DNA of 64,000 nucleotides from VBAS01 sp964508655 (GTDB taxonomy: Bacteria > Bacteroidota > Bacteroidia > Chitinophagales > Chitinophagaceae), in assembly GCA_964508655.1 (NCBI GenBank), contig CAZDUO010000002.1, forward strand, positions 1 through 64,000, written 5' to 3'. Positions 17,854 to 26,658 of this stretch are shown here, one piece after another. The notes under the pieces are model-generated. The model saw only the letters and a list, made by a program, of their open reading frames with translations, was not told the origin of the DNA and did not search any database. The translations under genes and the position numbers were made by a program. How positions within the stretch are numbered: the stretch's first letter is position 1; every line of letters begins with the position of its first letter.

Positions 17854-18300
17854 TTATTTAGTTTCCTCCTTTCCTTTCCATAAGTCGGTAAAGAAATTTG
17901 ATTTCTCCAGCTCCTCGATATCGCTCAGCTCCATTTCAATGGCACGGGTGCTTTGCATTATTTCCACCAGCGAAATAACCAGTGATGCCAGCAGGCTGAG
18001 CAGGCTCAGGGCAAAGATGTACTTGGCCGCCGTCATCCATTCGGTGTAAATGCTGTACATCGTTACCACGCAACATACAAAACTGAATACACCCAGCCCC
18101 TGCATATACCGCACAAGAATCAACCGCCTGCGCAAACTTTTTATCTGGTAAAGAAGCGCCGCGTTTTTTTCCCCCTTTTTGTATTCATCATGCAGGCGTC
18201 TTACCAGGCTGGCCAATGCAAGAAAGCGGTTGGTGTAAGCCAGCAGCAATAAACTGATAGCCGGGAACAGCAAGGCCGGTGTATTGAAAGTCAGCTCCAT
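17854..18300 (-). CDS. DUF2721 integral membrane protein
   Basis: A 148-aa protein with three predicted membrane segments: LLFPAISLLLLAYTNRFLALASL near the N-terminus, then YMQGLGVFSFVCCVVTMYSIY, then YIFALSLLSLLASLVISLVEI. The N-terminal pattern, the following charged RRLHDEYKKGEK stretch and the length match the DUF2721 family, whose role is unknown. The acidic C-terminus faces the cytoplasm by the positive-inside rule. It is convergent with the rhodanese gene with a 16-bp gap. Confidence 0.8.
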   Translation of the reverse strand: MELTFNTPALLFPAISLLLLAYTNRFLALASLVRRLHDEYKKGEKNAALLYQIKSLRRRLILVRYMQGLGVFSFVCCVVTMYSIYTEWMTAAKYIFALSLLSLLASLVISLVEIMQSTRAIEMELSDIEELEKSNFFTDLWKGKEETK

Positions 18301-18374
18301 GATAATTTATAAAAATGCAAGATAAAAAAATACCCTGGTGAACCGGGGCATTGCAGAAAGAAACCACAACAACA

Positions 18375-20807
18375 CTATTTTGACTGAAAATTCAACGGTA
18401 TATTCAGTTTCAGCGAAAAATTTCTTCCCATATTAAAAACACCTGCTCTTCCTGTTGCCAGGTTTGTGTCCGTGTATTTCAGCCGGCTCAGGTGGTTTTG
18501 ATATGCGGCGTTTGTAAGATTAATGCCGGCAATATGAATGCTGAAGATTGTCCGTTGCTTTTTGTTTATTATTTCAGTACCAATACCTGCATTCAGCAAC
18601 GAGTAGCCCGGCGTGAAAGTTTCCGTATCAAAAGCAAAAAAAGGTTTGCTTTGTTTGAAATTTTGATCCATCTCCACCTTAATATAAAAATTTCGCAGCG
18701 TTTTGCCGTTCTTTTTTATATCCGCTCTCAATTCACTCAGCAGTCTTGGTGCAGGAATAAGCGGCACGTTATCGGTGCCGCCGATTTTACGGCTGAACCG
18801 GCCGCGAACAAGGGATACTGAATTTTCAAAGTGCAGCCAGTCGAGCGGATGCGGGTGAATATCAAAATTCAGTTCCAGGCCGGAAAGCGCCGCATCAAAC
18901 TGGTCAAACTGAAAAGCCACCAGGTCTTCCCCATCTACATTCACCAGCGAGTCGCTGCCCAAAGCAGATTCCAGCTTGTGGTAAAAAATAAAATCATTCA
19001 CCCGGTTATAAAAAGCACTGAGCCCAAGACTGAAATGCTCATAATCCACCCGGAAGCCTCCATCGAACTGCATACTGGTTTCTGATTTCAAATGCCTGTC
19101 GCCGTATTCGTAGCGGTTGGTTCCTTCGTGAGCGCCATTGCTGGCAAGTTCGGCCAAATTCGGCGCACGGAAACCGCGGGCCAGGTTGGCTTTCAGTGTA
19201 AGAAATTCCGCCGGCTCGTAACTGATACCAAGGCTGCCCGAAATATTGGAAAACGATTTCTCAAGTGCGACGAATTTTACAGCAGGGCCATCCCGCATTT
19301 CCTCTGAATTTACAGTGCGGTTGTCAACCCGCAGCCCGCCGCTTACTGTTGTTTTTTCAAAATATCGCTGCACATATACAAATGCACCCGCATCAAAAAA
19401 ATTATAGTCGGGTATAATTGCTTCCTCTCCCCTGTTTTCATTCCACTGGTACATGCCGCTTACTCCCACGGTGGCGTGCCATTCTTTTTTCTCCGGCAAT
19501 ACAAACTGTACGTTGGTGGTAATCGTTTTCAGGTCAAAATAAAGTTCAGTTTCCTTTTCATCTTCAGGATTTCCAAATTCCTTTCGAAGATTTTGCTGAT
19601 AACCCACATTCAGCTTCAGGCGGTTTTTTCCTACAGTGATATTGTTATCGCTGGCAAGTTTATAGTGTTTGATATCCTGGCGGGGAATAAAAGGATTTCT
19701 TTCATGCAGGTCTTCATGGGTTGCCACCCGCTCGAGCGAACTGCCGCCATACAAAATAAATTTTCCTGTGGCATCATCCCGCTCGCCTTCCACCAGGCCC
19801 ACATCCTGGCTGAACACACTGAAGATAAAATGGCTGAATCCCCATTTTTTATTAATGCCGAAATAACCGCCGGCATTTTTTTCATTAAACCTTGAATTCA
19901 GCATACGGCCGTCGTAGCGGTTTTCATAATCGCCGGCCAATTTCAGTGTGCCGTACACATTCCAGTTGATTCCTTTTTTATTGCCGGCCACATTCGCATT
20001 CATGGCAAACAGGTCGTTGTTGGTTTGAATGTTTGTCAAAAAGTTCCCTTTGATTGTTCCTTCAGCAACCGGAGTGTTTGTAATCAGGTTAATGACACCG
20101 GCCAGCGCATCGCTGCCGTACATAAGTGAAGCAGGGCCTTTCAGAATTTCCGCACGGTTTACACTCAGTTCATCTATTTCAATACCGTGTTCATCGCCCC
20201 ATTGTTGTCCCTCCTGCCGCACTCCTTCATTTATCACCAGCACCCGGTTGTAGCCCAGTCCGCGGATGACGGGTTTTGAAATGCCGGGGCCTGTGCCCAG
20301 TTGTGAAATGCCCGGTTTTTTGGCCAGCACGTCAATAATGTTGGTTGATGAAGATTGTAGCAGCTCATTGCGCCGCATGGTTATTACGGGCACCGGGGTT
20401 TTTCTTACACTGGTAGCATTGGATACACCGGTTATTATCACCCCCTGGTTTTCTACAATGGCGGGTTGCAGTGCAAAATCTTTCTCAGCGTTTTTATCAA
20501 TATCAATATGCTCAATGATGCTGCTGTAGCCTGTATGGGAAATTTCAACGAGATGATGGCCCATGGGAACTTCGGTAAACTGAAAACGGCCGGCATTATC
20601 TGCCACAGTACCCAGTTTTAAATCGGCAATAAAAATGCTGGCGCCAGGCAGCGGCTCACCGGTACGGGCATCGGTTATTTTGCCGGAAAAAGATGCGTTG
20701 AGTGCATGCGTGGCTGCGAATGTTTCATCTTTTATTAAATGTTTTTCCTGTGAATAAAGCGGGTAAAAGAAAAAGCAAATAATACAGGTTTTAAAAAACG
20801 TTTTCAT
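18375..20807 (-). CDS. TonB-dependent outer-membrane receptor
   Basis: An 810-aa receptor with the start placed at ATG 20807. A signal peptide is followed by a carboxypeptidase-regulatory-like domain (about 40-125, GKITDARTGEPLPGASIFI), a plug domain with TNIIDVLAKKPGISQLGTGPG and VNRAEILKGPASLMYGSDALAGVINLI, then a 22-strand-type barrel. The QQWGDEHGIEIDELSV stretch and the many histidines in loops resemble receptors that take up metal ions or chelates, but the substrate is inferred only. The SusC-type repeat is absent and no SusD gene is adjacent. The upstream small protein ending in RGPP is a common partner of metal-linked receptors. Confidence 0.9.
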   Translation of the reverse strand: MKTFFKTCIICFFFYPLYSQEKHLIKDETFAATHALNASFSGKITDARTGEPLPGASIFIADLKLGTVADNAGRFQFTEVPMGHHLVEISHTGYSSIIEHIDIDKNAEKDFALQPAIVENQGVIITGVSNATSVRKTPVPVITMRRNELLQSSSTNIIDVLAKKPGISQLGTGPGISKPVIRGLGYNRVLVINEGVRQEGQQWGDEHGIEIDELSVNRAEILKGPASLMYGSDALAGVINLITNTPVAEGTIKGNFLTNIQTNNDLFAMNANVAGNKKGINWNVYGTLKLAGDYENRYDGRMLNSRFNEKNAGGYFGINKKWGFSHFIFSVFSQDVGLVEGERDDATGKFILYGGSSLERVATHEDLHERNPFIPRQDIKHYKLASDNNITVGKNRLKLNVGYQQNLRKEFGNPEDEKETELYFDLKTITTNVQFVLPEKKEWHATVGVSGMYQWNENRGEEAIIPDYNFFDAGAFVYVQRYFEKTTVSGGLRVDNRTVNSEEMRDGPAVKFVALEKSFSNISGSLGISYEPAEFLTLKANLARGFRAPNLAELASNGAHEGTNRYEYGDRHLKSETSMQFDGGFRVDYEHFSLGLSAFYNRVNDFIFYHKLESALGSDSLVNVDGEDLVAFQFDQFDAALSGLELNFDIHPHPLDWLHFENSVSLVRGRFSRKIGGTDNVPLIPAPRLLSELRADIKKNGKTLRNFYIKVEMDQNFKQSKPFFAFDTETFTPGYSLLNAGIGTEIINKKQRTIFSIHIAGINLTNAAYQNHLSRLKYTDTNLATGRAGVFNMGRNFSLKLNIPLNFQSK

Positions 20808-20863
20808 CAAAGAAATACTTTTAAGAGCATTAAGAAGTTAATAATTCCTTGCAGCGGCTATTT

Positions 20864-20880
20864 GCACAAGCCAGTTGTGC
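20864..20880. promoter_or_regulatory. Small perfect hairpin upstream of the TonB receptor
   Basis: GCACAA, loop GCCAG, TTGTGC forms a perfect 6-bp stem between the small partner gene and the receptor gene. It could be an operator or an RNA hairpin in the two-gene transcript. No regulator is adjacent. Confidence 0.3.
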
Positions 20881-20918
20881 TTAAAGCCTGGATGAAATAA
20901 ACTTTCCTTGCGGAAAGA

Positions 20919-21272
20919 TTAAACAGTACAGGGGGGACCGCGGCTCTCAAAAGAAGCAGGAAATGCTACCGGGGAAAAAACAGTAAGAGTTGGCAGCGTT
21001 TTGCACCCAACCGGATAATGAATATCCTCAGCCGTGAAAATTTTATCATCAGCATCTTTGGCCGGCTGATAACTGCATACAGTACAATCCTGGAAACTTT
21101 TTACAAATGCTGCCTTGTGTTGCACATCAATACTGCCGGTTGCCAGGCCTGCACCCGGTGTAATCTGTACATTGCTGTGATTATGCAGCAGCTTGATGCT
21201 ATGAATCGCCAGCAAAATAATCAGCAGGAAACAGGAAATGACTTTCCTTTTATTGTCATGTGCAAAAAACAT
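20919..21272 (-). CDS. Small exported protein upstream of TonB receptor
   Basis: From the ATG at 21272 the product has 117 aa: a short basic start, one hydrophobic helix (VISCFLLIILLAIHSIKLLHNH), a Cys-x-x-Cys (DCTVCSY), and the C-terminus ESRGPPCTV. Small proteins with a His after the helix, a CxxC and an RGPP tail often precede metal-related TonB receptors in Bacteroidota, so a metal-binding or sensing role is possible but unproven. A longer form from TTG 21347 is less likely. It is 111 bp upstream of the receptor on the same strand. Confidence 0.6.
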   Translation of the reverse strand: MFFAHDNKRKVISCFLLIILLAIHSIKLLHNHSNVQITPGAGLATGSIDVQHKAAFVKSFQDCTVCSYQPAKDADDKIFTAEDIHYPVGCKTLPTLTVFSPVAFPASFESRGPPCTV

Positions 21273-21343
21273 CGCCGCAAAATTACGGTGAAATGGTTTT
21301 TGCAACACTGTTGCTGGAGAGAAATTTTGCAACCCCGCTTGCA

Positions 21344-21370
21344 ACAAAAATCCCGGCGCCAGGCCGGGAT
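21344..21370 (-). terminator. Intrinsic terminator of the DUF1501 gene
   Basis: On the minus strand TCCCGGC, loop, GCCGGGA is followed by TTTTTGTT, 22 bp after the DUF1501 stop. A strong GC stem with a U-run. Confidence 0.8.
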
Positions 21371-21391
21371 AATAAAGAGTTTTCTAAAAAA

Positions 21392-22969
21392 TTATTTCAC
21401 CTTCAGCATAGCCCTCACCTGCTGGGTGGTGCCGTTTTGCAAGCGGGCATAATACACGCCGGCAGCCAGCCGCTCCGCATTGAAAGTAACATTGTACTGA
21501 CCCGGGCCGCTGTACTCCTGGTCAACCAATGTCTTTATCATTCTGCCAAGCGTATCAATAATCATAACGGATGTATGACCACCTTCGGTTTTGAAGGTAA
21601 TGGTAGTGGAGCCGGCAAATGGATTGGGATAATTTTTTATCACCAGGTTATCTGACAGATCAGGTATGGCTGAATTGCACGAATTGGTTTTCACCACCGG
21701 CAGGCTCTGGTAATTTTTCAGCATCACGGTTTGCAGTGTAGTATTGTCCACGCAGAACCATTTTTCCAGCATGGTGGCATACACACTTCTGAAATCATAC
21801 TGCATCGGGATATTGTCATTCACACTGGCATTGGAAGGAATCACCGGGTTATTGCCCAGGATGCCGGGCACGGCATAATCGCCAAAGATTATTACCGGCG
21901 CTGCGGCACCATGATCGGTACCAAGACTGGAGTTGGATTTAATTCTGCGGCCAAACTCAGAAAAAGTCATCCCCATCACACGTTTCTGCACACCGAGAAA
22001 TTTCAAATCGTCCATAAATGCTTTGATGGCATCGGACACACGCTGCAATAAGGTGGCATGGACGCCGGTAGTGGTATCACTTTGGTTCACCTGCACCGAG
22101 TGAGTATCGAAACCACCGATGCTAACCATGTACACTCTTGTCTTCAGTCCACCTTTCACCAGGCGGGCCACTATTTTCAGCTGGTCGGCCAGCGGGTTAT
22201 TGGTGGGGTAGGTTGATTGCTGTGTCACTCTTAATGCGGCCGTTCTTATTACATCGGCATATTGCTGTGTTTGCCGTGCCACGGTTCTGATATAGGTCAG
22301 CTCAAACCCAGCCGGTGTATTGGGCGCAGGGTCTTGTATTCCATTAATCAGGTTATAAAAATTTACGGGATCAGAAATGCTCATACCCATACTTACCTGC
22401 GGACCCTGGAAAGTGAGTGAGGTAACCGAACCCACCTGGATACCCAGCGGGTCAGTCATATCCGGGTTGGGATAACCATTGGGAAAACCCGGGTATTCCT
22501 GGGCAAGATAACGGCCCATCCAGCCGCTATTGACGTATTGATCGGCATCGGATGCGCTCATCCATATATCGGTGGCGCGGAAATGCGAAAAATTGGGATT
22601 GGGATACCCTACCGATTGAATGATGGCAATCTTGCCTTCATTATACAGATTTTGAATACCGGTCATGGCAGGGTGCAACCCTGTTTTTGTAACTCCGCTG
22701 AGAGAAAGAATTCTGTTCTGGGGTATGGCCACATTGCTCCTTGCGGCCTGATACGAACTGTAAGTGTCAACAGGTACCAGGGTATTCAATCCGTCATTAC
22801 CGCCGTTCAGCTGCACCAGCACCAGTACATGATCGGTATCAGAAGCATAGCCCATCAAGGCCCTGATGAAAGGCGATTCCATACCCATGGTACGCACCGG
22901 TATGCTGCCAATCATGGTAGTGACTGCTGCAGCAGGTGCACTGTATTTTATAAAATCTCTGCGCTTCAT
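21392..22969 (-). CDS. DUF1501 protein with T9SS type A sorting domain
   Basis: A 525-aa secreted protein. The N-terminus MKRRDFIKYSAPAAAV resembles a Tat-type signal (twin Arg followed by DF). Then comes the DUF1501 domain (sulfatase-like fold) with VLVQLNGGNDGLNTLVPVD, MTFSEFGRRIKSN and TDHGAAAPVIIFG, the family hallmarks. The last ~75 residues (NYPNPFAGSTTITF... to RAMLKVK) form a type A T9SS sorting domain, so the protein is delivered to or beyond the outer surface. DUF1501 and DUF1800 genes almost always occur together, as here. Molecular function of the pair is unknown. Confidence 0.92.
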   Translation of the reverse strand: MKRRDFIKYSAPAAAVTTMIGSIPVRTMGMESPFIRALMGYASDTDHVLVLVQLNGGNDGLNTLVPVDTYSSYQAARSNVAIPQNRILSLSGVTKTGLHPAMTGIQNLYNEGKIAIIQSVGYPNPNFSHFRATDIWMSASDADQYVNSGWMGRYLAQEYPGFPNGYPNPDMTDPLGIQVGSVTSLTFQGPQVSMGMSISDPVNFYNLINGIQDPAPNTPAGFELTYIRTVARQTQQYADVIRTAALRVTQQSTYPTNNPLADQLKIVARLVKGGLKTRVYMVSIGGFDTHSVQVNQSDTTTGVHATLLQRVSDAIKAFMDDLKFLGVQKRVMGMTFSEFGRRIKSNSSLGTDHGAAAPVIIFGDYAVPGILGNNPVIPSNASVNDNIPMQYDFRSVYATMLEKWFCVDNTTLQTVMLKNYQSLPVVKTNSCNSAIPDLSDNLVIKNYPNPFAGSTTITFKTEGGHTSVMIIDTLGRMIKTLVDQEYSGPGQYNVTFNAERLAAGVYYARLQNGTTQQVRAMLKVK

Positions 22970-23013
22970 GCTTACTATTTTGATGTCAACATTTCAATTA
23001 CAAATTTTCCTTT

Positions 23014-23033
23014 CCCCCTTCAGGGATTGGGAG
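23014..23033. repeat. C4/G4 palindromic element
   Basis: CCCCCTTCAGGGATTGGGAG lies in the short gap between the DUF1800 and DUF1501 genes and resembles the elements at 8623, 9961 and 62779. Confidence 0.5.
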
Positions 23034-23036
23034 TTT

Positions 23037-24707
23037 TTAACTCAACTGGTATTCGGCCAGGTTCATAAAATATTTGTACAAGTCACGCAACCGCACATAC
23101 ACTACCTGGTAATTGGCATTGATGGGATTGCTGATATAGGCATTCCAGGCATTGGTCCAGTAAAAGTCCTGTTCCTGGTTGCTCAGCAGAATTTGTTTTT
23201 TAATTGCAGCTTTTGATGCGTCCAACAGATCCACCCGGTATAAAATCCGCAGTGCATCATTAATCAGTGCGTTGGGATCAGCAGGGTTGGAAAGCTTCCG
23301 GGTAAATGCCACCGGGTCAATGATTATCCGTTGCCCCCCTCTTGCATAGCCGGTTGTAATCATAGTATCGGTAAAAAGATTGCGCCGCGGCAGTGTGTCG
23401 GTATTTATCCATATTTCATGAAACTGCGGTTCCTGGTAAAAGGCTTTCCAGCCGGCCACATCGGGCGGGTCGCCGATATTTTGCTGAAGCAGGGCGGCAA
23501 AATTCTGAATGTAGCTCCACATGTTGTATGCATTCACATAATCGGCAGTATTGGGAAACTGTACGCCGAATTCACGGCAGGCCGATACCACTGTATCCAC
23601 GGGGGTTTTGATAAAGCAGCCCTGGTTCACCACATCATAAAAATGTTCGCTTTTGAACAGCGCTTCGAGCACGGGTTTTATTTCCCAGTTATTGTTTACA
23701 AAAATTTGCGCCAGCGGGTTAATAACATTGGCTTCGGTAGCTGAGTCTATTTTGTAATAAATAAAATAGCGGTAAAGTTTTTTTACAATGAACCGGGACA
23801 CCTCGGTTGATTTTGCAAAAATCATATTCATCAGGTCATCCAGTTCCAGGTCGCCGGCCGTGGAGCCGGTGCGGCCGGTGATGACGGTATTGTTGTAAAA
23901 AGAAGAAAACTGCTTGTTGGTTCTATCGTGCTGGTTGCTGTTGAAAAAATACGTATTGGTTGACCCGTTTATTTTCCAACCGGTTAGTACACGGGCAGCG
24001 GCAATCACATCTGCTTCGGTGTAGTTGGGATTGTTTTCTTTTCCAAGGGTAAACAGTTCCTGCAACTCACGGGCATAATTTTCATCGGGGGCAGTATTTA
24101 CGTTCAGGTAGCCATTCAGGTAGCGGAGCATAGCCACATCGAGTGTCATGGCACGAACCAATTGTTTGAAATTTCCGAGGGCATATTGCCGGCAAAGCAC
24201 ATTATTATTATAGGCCCAGATAGCCCGGCCGATATCATTTGATTCGGTGGCAAAATGATTGTGCCAGAAGAGGGTCATTTTTTCCCGCAGATTTCTTTCC
24301 TGGTTAATCATCAGGCCCATCCACCATGCTTTGAAGGAAGCCCTGCGCTGGCCATCGGCATTCACTGTGTTGATATTGACCCATGTTTGACCCATGGGAA
24401 TTGCATAATCCGGGTCGGTATCGGGAATATTATTGTTGTTGTAATTCTTTACCGGCGGCGCAGGTGCCACGGGTGAAATGCTGAGTAATGTATCAACCGC
24501 CTGGCTCATACTCATGCCAAGGAAAAAACTGATGTCTTCCGGCGTGGAGCCAAACATCGTTCGCTTCAGAAGGTGTACCACTTCATTGGCTGTCCATGGA
24601 CCGTTATAGGGAGCAAGACCGGAGTAGGTGCGGACGGTCTTTTTTCGTTGAGCAGTTTTTTTGGGAACGACTTTCCGCCTGGCCGTCAGGAAATCTCTTC
24701 TATCCAT
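23037..24707 (-). CDS. DUF1800 family protein
   Basis: A 556-aa protein of the DUF1800 family, the usual partner of DUF1501. Visible signatures are HLLKRTMFGSTPEDI near residue 46, EKMTLFWHNHFATE, ENYARELQELFTLG and AARVLTGWKI. The N-terminus MDRRDFLTARRKVVPKK is basic with a twin-Arg-like start but has no evident hydrophobic segment, so the export route is unclear. Its stop is 67 bp upstream of the DUF1501 gene on the same strand, so the two form an operon. Function is unknown. Confidence 0.92.
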   Translation of the reverse strand: MDRRDFLTARRKVVPKKTAQRKKTVRTYSGLAPYNGPWTANEVVHLLKRTMFGSTPEDISFFLGMSMSQAVDTLLSISPVAPAPPVKNYNNNNIPDTDPDYAIPMGQTWVNINTVNADGQRRASFKAWWMGLMINQERNLREKMTLFWHNHFATESNDIGRAIWAYNNNVLCRQYALGNFKQLVRAMTLDVAMLRYLNGYLNVNTAPDENYARELQELFTLGKENNPNYTEADVIAAARVLTGWKINGSTNTYFFNSNQHDRTNKQFSSFYNNTVITGRTGSTAGDLELDDLMNMIFAKSTEVSRFIVKKLYRYFIYYKIDSATEANVINPLAQIFVNNNWEIKPVLEALFKSEHFYDVVNQGCFIKTPVDTVVSACREFGVQFPNTADYVNAYNMWSYIQNFAALLQQNIGDPPDVAGWKAFYQEPQFHEIWINTDTLPRRNLFTDTMITTGYARGGQRIIIDPVAFTRKLSNPADPNALINDALRILYRVDLLDASKAAIKKQILLSNQEQDFYWTNAWNAYISNPINANYQVVYVRLRDLYKYFMNLAEYQLS

Positions 24708-24851
24708 AGCACTATGGTTTTGGGTGGGCAGTAGCCTTAACTGACTTTAAAGTTAATAAATGGTTTAAGGATATTTCAGAGAAAGATAAAAAGCCTGACG
24801 GGGCCCTGAAATAGGAAAACTACCCGGGTTTATCCGCAGAATGGAGAGAAA

Positions 24852-26027
24852 TCAAAGATTTTCAATGATGCCGGCTATGCCCTGCCCGCCACCAACACAA
24901 GCTGTTACCATTCCGTATTTTTTGTTCAGCCGCTTCATGTCGTGCAGGCTCTGGATGCTGAGCTTGCAGCCGGTGCAGCCCAGCGGATGACCAAGAGCAA
25001 TGGCGCCTCCATTAATATTGACTTTGGAAGGATCGAGATCCGCTTCACGAATAACAGCAAGCGACTGTGAAGCGAATGCTTCATTCAGTTCAACCAGGTC
25101 AATTTGCGAAAGATTCATTCCTGCCTGCTTCAGCGCTTTGGGAATTGCAGCTACCGGGCCTATACCCATTATGCGGGGATGAACGCCTGCTACTGCGCAA
25201 GCCACAAGCCGGCCGATGGGCTTCAGGCCAAGTTCATTTATCATTTTTTCGCTCATCACAATTACAAAAGCTGCACCGTCCGAAGTTTGTGATGAATTGC
25301 CGGCCGTCACACATCCGCCTGCGGCAAAAGCAGGTTTCAGTTTTGCCAGGGCTTCCAGCGATGTATCCGCTCTTGGTCCTTCATCCGTATCCACGGTAAA
25401 ATTTCTTTTCTGCTTTTTGCCCTTTTCATCCAGGTAAATTTCTTCTACGCTGATTGGCAGAATACCGTCTTTGAAAAAACCATTTTTAATTGCATCAATA
25501 GCTTTCCGGTGACTGTGGTATGAAAACTCATCCTGCGCTTCGCGGCTGATGTTAAACTCCTTTGCCACTGCTTCGGCTGTTAACCCCATGCTCAGGTAAT
25601 AATCGGGTTCATCTTTTGCAATGGAATAGGAAGGAACAGTTTTCCAACCTGCCGTTGGCACCAGGCTCATACTCTCAGTGCCGCCGGCAACAATGCAATC
25701 GGCCAGGCCCATCCTTATTTTTGCTGTAGCGATAGAAATTGTTTCCAATCCGGATGCACAATACCGGTTCACCGTCATGCCGGGCACATCAAAACCAAGT
25801 GCCCTGGCAGCAATAATGCGGCCTACCTGCAAGCCCTGCTCAGCTTCCGGCACCGCATTGCCCACAATCACATCATCCACCCGCTTTGCTTCGAGCTGCG
25901 GCACCGATGCCATCAATCCTTTTATTACATCCACCGCCAGGTCATCAGGGCGATAAAAACGAAAGCCGCCGCGTTTGGCTTTTGTCACTGCTGTTCTGTA
26001 GCCTGCCACGATATAAGCTTCTTGCAT
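24852..26027 (-). CDS. fadA: Thiolase (acetyl-CoA acyltransferase)
   Basis: A 391-aa thiolase from the ATG at 26027; an upstream extension in frame is not homologous and is ignored. The nucleophile is Cys90 in NRYCASGLETIS. The C-terminal catalytic residues are in GGAIALGHPLGCTG (His) and MVTACVGGGQG (Cys). The protein could cleave 3-ketoacyl-CoA in beta-oxidation or condense acetyl-CoA. The neighbours do not settle which, and no fadB-like partner is present. Length is standard. It is divergent from the toxin-antitoxin-like genes. Confidence 0.93.
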   Translation of the reverse strand: MQEAYIVAGYRTAVTKAKRGGFRFYRPDDLAVDVIKGLMASVPQLEAKRVDDVIVGNAVPEAEQGLQVGRIIAARALGFDVPGMTVNRYCASGLETISIATAKIRMGLADCIVAGGTESMSLVPTAGWKTVPSYSIAKDEPDYYLSMGLTAEAVAKEFNISREAQDEFSYHSHRKAIDAIKNGFFKDGILPISVEEIYLDEKGKKQKRNFTVDTDEGPRADTSLEALAKLKPAFAAGGCVTAGNSSQTSDGAAFVIVMSEKMINELGLKPIGRLVACAVAGVHPRIMGIGPVAAIPKALKQAGMNLSQIDLVELNEAFASQSLAVIREADLDPSKVNINGGAIALGHPLGCTGCKLSIQSLHDMKRLNKKYGMVTACVGGGQGIAGIIENL

Positions 26028-26045
26028 AACTGAAATTATTTTGTA

Positions 26046-26053
26046 CAAAATTA
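26046..26053 (-). promoter_or_regulatory. -7 promoter element of the thiolase gene
   Basis: On the minus strand TAATTTTG fits TAnnTTTG exactly and lies 19 bp upstream of the ATG at 26027. No clear -33 TTG at the standard distance. Confidence 0.45.
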
Positions 26054-26060
26054 TGCTTAA

Positions 26061-26091
26061 TTGATAACAGTTATTGTATTTAGTATATTTG
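26061..26091 (+). promoter_or_regulatory. Bacteroidota-type promoter of the toxin-antitoxin/pyrD unit
   Basis: TTG at 26061-26063 (-33) and TATATTTG at 26084-26091 (-7) are separated by 20 bp, matching the Bacteroidota sigma-A pattern. The ATG of the first gene follows 16 bp later. This is the best promoter in the window and overlaps the divergent thiolase promoter region. Confidence 0.6.
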
Positions 26092-26107
26092 TAAAAATAT
26101 CCTGGTA

Positions 26108-26341
26108 ATGACAACTACCTTAACGATAAAGCTCCGTAACCGAAAGGCAAAAAAGCTTTTGGCAAGCCTGGAAGAATTGAAGTTAATTAAAATCATGCAT
26201 GACAATATCATTCCCGAAAAATGGTCTCCAAAAAAGAAAAAACAAGCCAAGGATTTTCTTTCGGCCTATAAACAGGCAAAGCTTGCAGAAGAAGGGAAAA
26301 TAAAATTGAAAACTGCTCAAAGCCTCATAGATGAGCTATGA
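26108..26341 (+). CDS. Putative antitoxin, 77 aa
   Basis: A small basic, helical cytosolic protein (MTTTLTIKLRN start, WSPKKKKQAKDF in the middle). The beta-strand-like N-terminus TTLTIKL followed by helices recalls ribbon-helix-helix type antitoxins, but the family is not certain. Its stop overlaps the start of the following RelE-like gene by 11 bp, the usual order antitoxin then toxin. It may bind its own promoter at 26061-26091. Local AT content is higher than in the flanking housekeeping genes. Confidence 0.6.
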   Translation: MTTTLTIKLRNRKAKKLLASLEELKLIKIMHDNIIPEKWSPKKKKQAKDFLSAYKQAKLAEEGKIKLKTAQSLIDEL

Positions 26342-26657
26342 AATTCTAAGAACAGATGATTTTTCACGACATTTGAAACAGCTTGCAAAAAAATACCCTT
26401 CCATTAAAAATGATTATGCTGGTTTATTGATTTCATTACAACACAACCCAACTCAAGGAATTCCTTTAGGAAAAGATTGTTATAAAATACGAATGAAAAT
26501 TACTTCTAAAGGTACCGGCAAAAGTGGCGGAGCAAGAGTTATTACCTATGTCAGGATTCAATTAAATAAAATCACTCATCCTGACATTTACAACAAATCC
26601 GAAAAAGACAATATTACTGATAAAGAGTTAATTGCTCTTTTGAAGAAAGCAGAATAG
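26331..26657 (+). CDS. RelE/ParE-like toxin, 108 aa
   Basis: The protein begins YEILRTDDFSRHLKQLAKKYPSIKNDY, the typical strand-helix start of RelE/ParE-superfamily toxins. It continues with GIPLGKDCYKIRMKI and GGARVITYVRI, matching the core sheet (the xxKIRxxI and RVIYxV pattern). The putative partner overlaps by 11 bp upstream. If RelE-like it would cleave mRNA on ribosomes; if ParE-like it would poison gyrase; catalytic residues are too variable to decide. Only one base separates its TAG from the pyrD ATG, so it is co-transcribed with an essential-pathway gene. Confidence 0.75.
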   Translation: MSYEILRTDDFSRHLKQLAKKYPSIKNDYAGLLISLQHNPTQGIPLGKDCYKIRMKITSKGTGKSGGARVITYVRIQLNKITHPDIYNKSEKDNITDKELIALLKKAE

Positions 26658-26658
26658 C

